DNA of 64,000 nt, taken from the NCBI RefSeq assembly GCF_007785775.2, contig NZ_VNIK02000015.1, positions 24,784 through 88,783 on the forward strand, read 5' to 3'. The first letter of the stretch is position 1; every line of letters begins with the position of its first letter. Both the position numbers and the translations under genes were made by a program. Positions 27,497-34,758 of this stretch are shown in pieces. The DNA is from Flagellimonas hadalis. GTDB lineage: Bacteria > Bacteroidota > Bacteroidia > Flavobacteriales > Flavobacteriaceae. The notes under the pieces were generated by a model that saw nothing but the letters and a program-made list of their open reading frames with translations, was not told the DNA's origin and searched no databases.

Positions 27497-27559
27497 CAAT
27501 ATAGTATCATAAAAGGCTAATAAATAGACCGCATCTTGCTGAATGGTCTTTTATTTTTG
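27497..27559 (+). promoter_or_regulatory. AraC-type tandem operator (Hyp box C) with -7 box
   Basis: CAATATAGTATCA at 27497-27509 and TAATAA at 27518-27523, starts 21 bp apart. TATTTTTG at 27552-27559 fits TAnnTTTG exactly and begins 34 bp after the second half-site. No TTG stands at -33, as expected for an activator-dependent promoter. It drives the Hyp catabolic operon. Confidence 0.75.
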
Positions 27560-27578
27560 TAACCAAAATATTAGCAAT

Positions 27579-28502
27579 ATGATACAATGGGAAGGCATCA
27601 TGCCTGCTGTTACGACAAAATTCACAAGCGAGGACGAACTGGACCTTGCTATGTTCGAGAAAAATATCAAGGCCCAAATGGATGCCGGAGTCCACGGGAT
27701 CATTCTAGGAGGTTCCCTAGGTGAGGCCAGTACACTTACCAAGAGTGAAAAGGAAACCCTGATCAAGGCCACCCTTGAAATGGTAGGGGGCCGGATTCCA
27801 GTTGTGATGACCATAGCCGAACAAAGCACCAAAGACGCCATTTTCATGGCCCAACAAGCCGAAAAGGCAGGTGCGCAGGGACTAATGGTGTTGCCTCCTA
27901 TGCGATATAAGGCGACAGATCACGAAACCGTTGTGTTTTTTCAGTCCATCGCCAACAGCACCTCGCTTCCCATTATGATCTATAACAACCCCATAGATTA
28001 TAAAATTGAGGTAACTTTGGATATGATGGCAGAACTGTTGAAAAGCGATAATATCCAAGCCATAAAGGAATCCACAAGGGACATTACCAATATTATAAGG
28101 TTGAGGAACCGTTTTGGTGACCGCTTGAAGGTGTTCACAGGAGTAGATACTTTGGGACTGGAGAGTTTGGTAAGTGGAGCCGATGGCTGGGTGGCCGGAT
28201 TGGTGTGTGCCTATCCAGCGGAGACCGTTGCCATATACGAATTGGTGAAAGCGGGAAGAATCAATGAAGCCCTTGAAATCTACAGATGGTTTATGCCTTT
28301 GTTGGAGTTGGACATAAGCCCCCAATTGGTACAGAACATCAAATTGGCGGAAGTGGTCACTGGAATCGGCACCGAAAATGTAAGGGCACCAAGGTTGCAA
28401 TTGCAAGGAAAAGAAAGGGAGCGTGTTCTCAATATTATAGAAACAGCTATGAAAAGCAGGCCAGTGCTCCCAGAATATAAGAATATAAAAAGCACAGTAT
28501 GA
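27579..28502 (+). CDS. Dihydrodipicolinate synthase family; likely 1-pyrroline-4-hydroxy-2-carboxylate deaminase
   Basis: A 307-aa class I aldolase-type protein with the family Tyr (YNNPIDY, Tyr135) and Schiff-base Lys (IKEST, Lys163). The start at 27579 (MIQWEGIMPAVTTKF) is chosen over ATG 27543, which would lie in the promoter box. Next to Hyp epimerase, a flavin oxidase and a semialdehyde dehydrogenase, it fits the deaminase that turns 1-pyrroline-4-hydroxy-2-carboxylate into 2-oxoglutarate semialdehyde, rather than lysine-pathway DapA. Its stop overlaps the next start (ATGA). The specific reaction comes from context. Confidence 0.85.
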   Translation: MIQWEGIMPAVTTKFTSEDELDLAMFEKNIKAQMDAGVHGIILGGSLGEASTLTKSEKETLIKATLEMVGGRIPVVMTIAEQSTKDAIFMAQQAEKAGAQGLMVLPPMRYKATDHETVVFFQSIANSTSLPIMIYNNPIDYKIEVTLDMMAELLKSDNIQAIKESTRDITNIIRLRNRFGDRLKVFTGVDTLGLESLVSGADGWVAGLVCAYPAETVAIYELVKAGRINEALEIYRWFMPLLELDISPQLVQNIKLAEVVTGIGTENVRAPRLQLQGKERERVLNIIETAMKSRPVLPEYKNIKSTV

Positions 28503-30025
28503 TTACAGGTAAAAACTGTATTGCAGGAGATTTTAGCGGAAAGGGGAACGTCGAGTTCAAGACCGTTAACCCCAAATTGAACAGTGAAAACCCAACGACT
28601 TTTGTGGAGGCCACAAAAGAAGAAATAGAGGAGGCCGTTTCCGCGGCATGGAACGCCTTTAAAGCCTATAGAAAGCTGCCGGGGGCAAAACGTGCAGCTT
28701 TTTTGAATGCCATTGCCGATGAGTTGTTGGCCCTGGACCAAGAATTGGTGGATACCTACACCATGGAATCCGGGCTTCCTGAAGGAAGGGCCGTTGGCGA
28801 GAGAGGTAGGACGGTGTTCCAATTGAGGACCTTTGCCGAACTGGTCGCCAACGACGATTGGAGGGAAAACACCTTCGATGCCGCCCAACCGGACAGAAAA
28901 CCGTTGCCAAAGGATGATCTGAGAAAGACGATGATTCCCTTGGGACCTGTGGTCGTATTTGGGGCCAGTAATTTTCCATTGGCCTATTCCACGGCGGGTG
29001 GTGATACGGCCAGCGCCTTGGCCGCAGGTTGCCCCGTAATCGTGAAATCGCACCCCATGCATGCCGGAACATCCGAACTTGTGGCTTCTGCCATTGTAAA
29101 AGCGGCCGAAAAGACCGGGATGCCGAAGGGAGTGTTCTCCAGTATCAACGGGGGCATTCAGGCCGGGGTCGATCTAGTGAGCCATCCCAAGGTAAAAGCC
29201 GTGGGATTCACAGGAAGTATTGGCGGAGGAAGGGCCCTGTTCGATTTGGCAGCAAAAAGAGAAGAGCCTATTCCCGTATTTGCGGAAATGGGGAGCATTA
29301 ACCCAGTGATCATTACGCCAAATGCCATTTCCAAAAGAGGAAATGAAATCGCAAAGACTTATGCTGGTTCCATCACTTTGGGAACAGGTCAGTTCTGCAC
29401 CAATCCCGGTTTGCTGTTGACCGTGAAGGATGATAATACGGAGAATTTTGTAAACGAACTCGCCAAAGAGACCATTGCTTTGGACCCCCAGTGCATGCTG
29501 CACCCCAATATCAAAAGCGGATATGACAAAAAAGGTGCCGATGTAACCTCCCAAACAGGTGTGGAGGTCGTTGGAAAAGTCGAAGGAACACTGGAACCCA
29601 ATTATGCGGCCTCTGTGGTGGCAACGGTTTCGGGAACTGAATTTTTGGCCAATCCAAAATTGCACCAAGAAGTTTTTGGGCCCTTTTCCATGGTGGTCCA
29701 GTCCAAGGACGAAGCCGAACTCCTTCAGATCATAGAAGGGTTGGAAGGGCAATTGACAGGGACCCTCATTGCAGAAGATGATGATGCCTTGGATTTGGCA
29801 GAAATTGTGGATGCCCTTCAGAACAGGGTAGGTAGGGTGATCTATAACGGTGTCCCCACAGGAGTCGAGGTCTGTCCGTCCATGCAACATGGTGGGCCCT
29901 ATCCGGCATCTACGGATTCGAGGTTCACCGCGGTGGGCATACATGCCATTAAAAGATGGGTGAGGCCGGTAAGCTATCAGTCCTTTCCACAGTCACTGTT
30001 GCCGGAACACCTCAAGGGAAACTAA
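28499..30025 (+). CDS. 2-oxoglutarate semialdehyde (2,5-dioxovalerate) dehydrogenase
   Basis: A 508-aa NAD(P)-dependent aldehyde dehydrogenase. The catalytic Cys is Cys300 (TGQFCTNPG) and the general base Glu263 (FAEMGSINP); FGASNFPLAYST and GFTGSIGGGRAL bind the cofactor. The overall look is the KGSADH group used in Hyp, glucarate and pentose oxidation. It makes 2-oxoglutarate for the TCA cycle. It overlaps the deaminase gene by 4 bp. An oxidative arabinose role is possible in principle, but the araBDA genes downstream use another route. Confidence 0.87.
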   Translation: MITGKNCIAGDFSGKGNVEFKTVNPKLNSENPTTFVEATKEEIEEAVSAAWNAFKAYRKLPGAKRAAFLNAIADELLALDQELVDTYTMESGLPEGRAVGERGRTVFQLRTFAELVANDDWRENTFDAAQPDRKPLPKDDLRKTMIPLGPVVVFGASNFPLAYSTAGGDTASALAAGCPVIVKSHPMHAGTSELVASAIVKAAEKTGMPKGVFSSINGGIQAGVDLVSHPKVKAVGFTGSIGGGRALFDLAAKREEPIPVFAEMGSINPVIITPNAISKRGNEIAKTYAGSITLGTGQFCTNPGLLLTVKDDNTENFVNELAKETIALDPQCMLHPNIKSGYDKKGADVTSQTGVEVVGKVEGTLEPNYAASVVATVSGTEFLANPKLHQEVFGPFSMVVQSKDEAELLQIIEGLEGQLTGTLIAEDDDALDLAEIVDALQNRVGRVIYNGVPTGVEVCPSMQHGGPYPASTDSRFTAVGIHAIKRWVRPVSYQSFPQSLLPEHLKGN

Positions 30026-30072
30026 TTGCAGACTGATCATTAAAAATAGGATGGTTTTTTAAAGAGCTACCA

Positions 30073-31080
30073 GTGGCAAGAAAAACATTTTTTTGTGTTG
30101 ATGCACATACCTGTGGCAATCCGGTCAGGGTTGTGGCAGGCGGAGGTCCCAATCTGGTTGGGTCCAATATGAGTGAAAAAAGACAGCATTTCCTAAAGGA
30201 ATATGACTGGATAAGAAAAGGGTTGATGTTTGAGCCCCGGGGACATGACATGATGAGCGGGAGCATTCTGTTCCCGCCCCATGAACCCGAAAATGATTTC
30301 GCCATCCTTTTTATCGAGACCTCTGGCTGTTTGCCCATGTGCGGGCACGGGACCATTGGGACTATCACGGTGGCGATTGAAGAAGGATTGATCGCTCCCA
30401 AAGTACCTGGAAAAATACGGATGGAAGCACCGGCCGGATTGGTGGAGATCGAATACCAACAGACCGGAAAAAAAGTGGATTGGGTGCGTCTGGTCAATGT
30501 GAAATCCTATCTGGCCGCCGAAAACCTGAACGTGGAGTGCCCCGAGTTGGGAGAGATCACTTTTGATGTGGCCTATGGCGGAAATTATTATGCCATTGTG
30601 GATCCCCAACAAAATTTCAAGGGAGTGCACCATTTTTCTGCGGGACAGATCATCCAGTATTCCCAAGTGGTGCGACAAAGGATCAATGAAAAATACCCGG
30701 ATATGTTCATCCACCCTGAAAACAGTACCATCAGGGATGTCAGTCACATGCTTTGGACAGGAAATCCGATTGACCCGACCTCATCCGGGAGGAATGCCGT
30801 TTTTTACGGGGACAAGGCCATCGACCGCTCCCCATGTGGCACAGGGACCTCCGCTCGTTTGGCCCAATTGTATGCCAAGGGGAAATTGGGTGTTGGGGAG
30901 CCTTTCATCCATGAAAGTTTTATCGGAAGCAAGTTTGTTGGAAAGGTGGTAAAAGAAACCACATTGGCGGACAAAATGGCCATTGTGCCCAGTATCCAAG
31001 GATGGGCCCAGGTCACAGGATACAACAACATCATCATAGATGATGACGACCCGTACGCACACGGGTTCCAAGTGATTTAA
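30073..31080 (+). CDS. 4-hydroxyproline 2-epimerase
   Basis: A 335-aa member of the proline racemase superfamily with both catalytic cysteines: Cys90 (GCLPMCGHG) and Cys255 (SPCGTGTSA). Two Cys mark an epimerase or racemase rather than trans-3-Hyp dehydratase, which has Thr at the second position. It converts trans-4-L-Hyp to cis-4-D-Hyp, the first catabolic step. The start is GTG at 30073 (V/M-ARKTFFCVDAHTCGNP), consistent with the family N-terminus. Proline racemase is an alternative, but the gene neighbours favour Hyp. The flavin oxidase gene follows 11 bp downstream. Confidence 0.9.
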   Translation: MARKTFFCVDAHTCGNPVRVVAGGGPNLVGSNMSEKRQHFLKEYDWIRKGLMFEPRGHDMMSGSILFPPHEPENDFAILFIETSGCLPMCGHGTIGTITVAIEEGLIAPKVPGKIRMEAPAGLVEIEYQQTGKKVDWVRLVNVKSYLAAENLNVECPELGEITFDVAYGGNYYAIVDPQQNFKGVHHFSAGQIIQYSQVVRQRINEKYPDMFIHPENSTIRDVSHMLWTGNPIDPTSSGRNAVFYGDKAIDRSPCGTGTSARLAQLYAKGKLGVGEPFIHESFIGSKFVGKVVKETTLADKMAIVPSIQGWAQVTGYNNIIIDDDDPYAHGFQVI

Positions 31081-31091
31081 ATCGTTCCAAA

Positions 31092-32336
31092 ATGAAGAAA
31101 GTGATTGTTGTGGGGGGAGGCATCTCCGGACTTTTTAGTGCCTATTATTTGGTAAAGGAAGGGTATGAGGTAACGGTATTGGACCAGACCGATATGACCA
31201 GTGGGGCCTCTTACATCAATGCAGGATACATCACCCCGAGCCACTTTATACCCTTGGCCGCCCCAGGCATCATCACCCAAGGCCTCAAATGGATGCTGGA
31301 CAGTTCCAGTCCGTTCTACATCAAGCCCAGATGGGATGTGGAATTCTTCAAATGGACCTTGCTCTTCAAGAAATCGGCCACCCATTCCAAAGTAAAAAAA
31401 GCAATGCCTGTGCTCATGGAACTCAACCTGAAGAGTAGGGATTTGTACGAAGAAATGCTGTCCGCCCAGCATTTTGACTTCCATTACGAAAGAAAAGGGG
31501 TACTGATGGCCTATTGTTCGGACAAGGCCGAAGAGGAGGAACACGAAGTGGCCGAACAGGCCATAAAAAAAGGTCTGGATGTTTCGGTGCTTACCAAAGA
31601 AGCACTGCACGAAATCCAACCAGTTTTTTCAGACAAGGTAAAGGGAGCGGTACACTATAAATGTGACGCCCATATGACCCCACACCATTTCATGCAGCAA
31701 CTAAAGGATTGGTTGCAGTTGCAGGGAGTACGGTTCAGAATGGGGCAAAGGGTAGAAGATGTCATTGTTGAGGGCAAAAAAATAGTGGCCATGAAAACCC
31801 ACAATACGGTTTTTGAGGCCGATGGATTTGTTCTGGCCTGTGGAAGCTGGACCTCAAAACTGGCATCCACTTTGGGATTGAATGTTCCTATCCAAGGCGG
31901 GAAGGGGTATAGCATGGATGTGGAGCGCCCCACCGGCATTACATTACCGACCATATTGGTGGATGCCCGAATGGCAATCACCCCAATGGACGGCTTTACA
32001 CGTTTTGCCGGGACGATGGAATTCTCCGGCAACAACGATACCATCCAAAAAGAACGGGTCGAGGCCTTGGCAAAGGCGGTAAAAACACATTATCAAAATG
32101 TTGAGATACTGCAAGCAGAAAAGGATAGGGCGACTTCAGGATTGAGACCGGTATCCCCGGATGGATTGCCATATATTGGAAAAACCTCCAAGTATAATAA
32201 TCTTGTCATCGCATCGGGACATGCCATGATGGGATGGAGCCTTGGCCCCATAACCGGCAAGTTGGTGGCACAAGAGGTGGCAAATACAAAACCCTTGATC
32301 GACCTTTCTCCACTTTCCCCCGATCGGTTCCATTGA
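31092..32336 (+). CDS. FAD-dependent D-amino-acid oxidoreductase, likely cis-4-D-hydroxyproline oxidase
   Basis: A 414-aa DAO-family flavoprotein with the N-terminal dinucleotide fold VIVVGGGISGLFSAYYL and the C-terminal ATSGLRPVSPDGLPYIG and GHAMMGWSLGPITG segments of DadA-like enzymes. In this operon it should oxidise cis-4-D-Hyp to 1-pyrroline-4-hydroxy-2-carboxylate. It is a single polypeptide: no partner subunits like those of multi-subunit D-Hyp dehydrogenases are seen. It is the last gene of the catabolic operon; the next gene has its own promoter. Confidence 0.85.
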   Translation: MKKVIVVGGGISGLFSAYYLVKEGYEVTVLDQTDMTSGASYINAGYITPSHFIPLAAPGIITQGLKWMLDSSSPFYIKPRWDVEFFKWTLLFKKSATHSKVKKAMPVLMELNLKSRDLYEEMLSAQHFDFHYERKGVLMAYCSDKAEEEEHEVAEQAIKKGLDVSVLTKEALHEIQPVFSDKVKGAVHYKCDAHMTPHHFMQQLKDWLQLQGVRFRMGQRVEDVIVEGKKIVAMKTHNTVFEADGFVLACGSWTSKLASTLGLNVPIQGGKGYSMDVERPTGITLPTILVDARMAITPMDGFTRFAGTMEFSGNNDTIQKERVEALAKAVKTHYQNVEILQAEKDRATSGLRPVSPDGLPYIGKTSKYNNLVIASGHAMMGWSLGPITGKLVAQEVANTKPLIDLSPLSPDRFH

Positions 32337-32391
32337 CCAATAGGTACTGTTCAATTCTCACCTTTTTTCACGCTCAAAGAAGCATTTAGGG

Positions 32392-32454
32392 TAATATAGT
32401 ATCAGTATAAGGTAATATGAACAGATGGGGAATAAGAGATTATCTCTAGTTTTA
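32392..32454 (+). promoter_or_regulatory. AraC-type tandem operator (Hyp box D) with -7 box
   Basis: TAATATAGTATCA at 32392-32404 and TAATAT at 32413-32418, starts 21 bp apart. TAGTTTTA (one mismatch to TAnnTTTG) begins at 32447, 34 bp after the second half-site. It would start transcription near 32460, which suggests that the peptidase is translated from the ATG at 32469 rather than 32460. Confidence 0.7.
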
Positions 32455-32459
32455 ACCTT

Positions 32460-34733
32460 ATGTATACTATGGGATTTTTTGTCAAAAAAATAAGTGTATT
32501 TTTTATACTTGTAACTTCGGGAGCAGCATTTGCCCAAGGAACTTTAGCGGAATATAAAAAGGCAATTGCCCTCGATTCCCTCTTTCGTGACAAAGTCATC
32601 AATTCGCCTTCCAGTTTTCATTGGTTGGAAAATGGATTGCTGTGGTATGTGAACAATACTTCTGATGGAAAGGAATACTTATGGGTGGACCCTTCCAGTG
32701 AAACGCAACAACCATGTTTTGACCATACAGCCTTGGCCAAATTATTGTCCGAAACATTTGATAAAGAAATCGATGCGGACCATATCGATATTGCCGATCT
32801 GAAGTTTGATGCCGATATGGAAGAGATTAAGTTCATTTTTGACAAGAAGAAAATTTCCTACAGTCCAAGCACCAACACGCTGACCATTATTGATGCAAAT
32901 CCAAGTGATAGGGACCAAAATAGGGGGTATTGGGGCAGTAAGTTCGATGAAACGACCAACCCGCCCGTGATGTCGCCAGACTCCACCATGACCGCATTTA
33001 TCAAAAACAGCAACCTGTACATCAAGAACAATAAGACCGAAGAGGAAACCCGCCTGAGTTATGACGGTGCGCCCGGTTTTTTCTATTCGAGTTACATCAA
33101 ATGGTCCCCAGATGGCAAAAAAATCATGGCCTATAAAGTGCGCCCGGGCGATGACCGAAAAATCTATTTTGTGGAATCCAGTCCAGCAGATCAGTTCCAG
33201 CCCAAACTGCAATCCAGGGACTATTTGAAACCAGGGGATGAACTTCCCTTCAAGAGTCCGCAATTGTTCTTGGTGGACTCCAAAAAGCACATCCAAATCC
33301 CCACGGACGAATTCAGCCATCAATTTGGCCTGAACCGAATCGATTGGAGGGAGGACAGCCGCGCCTTTTCCTTTGAATACAACCAACGGGGTCATCAGGC
33401 CTACAAAGTGATTGAGGTGGACGCTTTGACGGGGAACCTGAAAGTTTTGGTGAACGAGACCAGTGACACCTTCATTGACTATAGCAGCAAAAAGTACCGA
33501 TACGATGTGGCCGATGGTAAGGAAATTATATGGACTTCAGAACGGGACGGTTGGAACCATATCTACCTTTATGATGGGGTTACCGGACAGTTGAAAAAAC
33601 AGCTCACCAAAGGTGAGTGGGTCGTTCGTGAGGTCATCCATGTGGATGAAAAGAACAGGGAAGTCTATTTTGCGGCAAGTGGACTGGACAAAGATCAGGA
33701 CCCTTACTTCCTGCACTACTTCAAAGTTGGTTTTGACGGAAAGAACCTCACCCGGTTCACCAAGGAAAATGCCAACCATGACGTCACCTTTTCCGAGGAT
33801 TTTGCCTATTATGTGGATCAATTCTCCAGAGTGGATGCACCGCCTGTAACGCTTTTGAAATCATCAAAATACGGCAAGACCATCATGCAGTTGCAAAAGG
33901 CGGACCATTCCGCTTTGCTGAAAGAAGGATGGATCGCGCCCGAAGTTTTCACGACAAAGGGCAGGGATGGTATCACCGATATTTGGGGCATCATCATCAG
34001 GCCGACATCCTTTGACCCCAACAAGACCTATCCGGTCATTGAATATATTTACGCTGGACCCCACAGTTCCTTTGTCCCCAAGGATTTCAGGGCCTATTAT
34101 TGGTCCATGTCCTCCTTGGCCGAGTTGGGTTTTATTGTGGTGCAGATCGATGGAATGGGCACTTCCAACCGATCCAAGGCCTTTCACGATATATGTTGGC
34201 AAAACTTGAAGGATGGCGGTTTCCCTGATCGGAAGATATGGATCAAGGAAGCCGCAAAAAAATACACTTACATGGATGCGGATAAAGTGGGGATTTTCGG
34301 AACTTCGGCCGGGGGTCAGAATGCGGCCGCAGCCTTGGTCTTCAATTCGGATTTTTATGACGTGGCGGTTTCTTCCTGTGGGTGCCACGACAACAGGATG
34401 GACAAAATTTGGTGGAACGAACAGTTCATGGGCTATCCCATTGGCCCCCATTACGCAGCCAGTTCCAACGTAGAAAATGCAGATCGGATGGGCGGTAACC
34501 TCATGCTCATTTTGGGCGAGGTGGACGACAACGTAGATCCGGCCAGCACCATGCAGTTTGCCAATGCCCTGATCAAGGCCAACAAGGATTTTGAATTGGT
34601 CACCATACCCGGAATGGGCCATTCCTCCGGAGGGGATTTTGGGGAACGTAAACGCAAGGACTTTTTTGTGAAACACTTGATGGGAGTGGACCCGCCTTCA
34701 TGGGAAGTCATCTATGGTAAGAAAACCAATTAA
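32460..34733 (+). CDS. S9 family prolyl peptidase (dipeptidyl peptidase IV-like)
   Basis: A 757-aa secreted serine peptidase: signal peptide (KKISVFFILVTSGAAFAQ), N-terminal beta-propeller (DPPIV_N; MSPDSTMTAFIKNSN, YIKWSPDGKKIMAYK) to about residue 510, then an alpha/beta hydrolase. The triad is Ser616 (GTSAGG), Asp689/690 (GEVDDNVDP) and His721 (GMGHSSGG). DPP IV enzymes cut after Pro or Ala at position 2, fitting Pro/Hyp-rich peptides. ATG 32469 is the likelier start given the promoter position. The stop lies 25 bp before the GH127/GH146-type gene, so the peptidase leads an operon of glycan-active genes. Confidence 0.9.
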   Translation: MYTMGFFVKKISVFFILVTSGAAFAQGTLAEYKKAIALDSLFRDKVINSPSSFHWLENGLLWYVNNTSDGKEYLWVDPSSETQQPCFDHTALAKLLSETFDKEIDADHIDIADLKFDADMEEIKFIFDKKKISYSPSTNTLTIIDANPSDRDQNRGYWGSKFDETTNPPVMSPDSTMTAFIKNSNLYIKNNKTEEETRLSYDGAPGFFYSSYIKWSPDGKKIMAYKVRPGDDRKIYFVESSPADQFQPKLQSRDYLKPGDELPFKSPQLFLVDSKKHIQIPTDEFSHQFGLNRIDWREDSRAFSFEYNQRGHQAYKVIEVDALTGNLKVLVNETSDTFIDYSSKKYRYDVADGKEIIWTSERDGWNHIYLYDGVTGQLKKQLTKGEWVVREVIHVDEKNREVYFAASGLDKDQDPYFLHYFKVGFDGKNLTRFTKENANHDVTFSEDFAYYVDQFSRVDAPPVTLLKSSKYGKTIMQLQKADHSALLKEGWIAPEVFTTKGRDGITDIWGIIIRPTSFDPNKTYPVIEYIYAGPHSSFVPKDFRAYYWSMSSLAELGFIVVQIDGMGTSNRSKAFHDICWQNLKDGGFPDRKIWIKEAAKKYTYMDADKVGIFGTSAGGQNAAAALVFNSDFYDVAVSSCGCHDNRMDKIWWNEQFMGYPIGPHYAASSNVENADRMGGNLMLILGEVDDNVDPASTMQFANALIKANKDFELVTIPGMGHSSGGDFGERKRKDFFVKHLMGVDPPSWEVIYGKKTN
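32492..32510 (+). promoter_or_regulatory. Palindromic operator candidate (Ara box 3), inside the 5' coding region
   Basis: AAGTGT-N7-ATACTT lies ~38 bp downstream of the predicted -7 box, inside the signal peptide codons of the prolyl peptidase. Outside a six-base AT spacer it matches 10597-10620 in 18 positions. A roadblock-type repressor site is plausible; because it lies in coding DNA, chance is harder to exclude. Confidence 0.45.
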
Positions 34734-34758
34734 TTTTATAGAGGGAGAAGATTTTATT

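Noticed and set aside
27579..28502. Lysine-pathway 4-hydroxy-tetrahydrodipicolinate synthase (dapA)
   Set aside because: Same fold and catalytic Tyr/Lys, but its operon is Hyp catabolism with an AraC-type operator; the Hyp deaminase role fits better.
30073..31080. trans-3-hydroxyproline dehydratase
   Set aside because: That enzyme has Thr in place of the second catalytic Cys; here both Cys90 and Cys255 are present.
34714..34758. Start of the GH127/GH146-type gene at 34714
   Set aside because: It would overlap the prolyl peptidase stop by 20 bp and delay the signal peptide, which begins at Met 34759.
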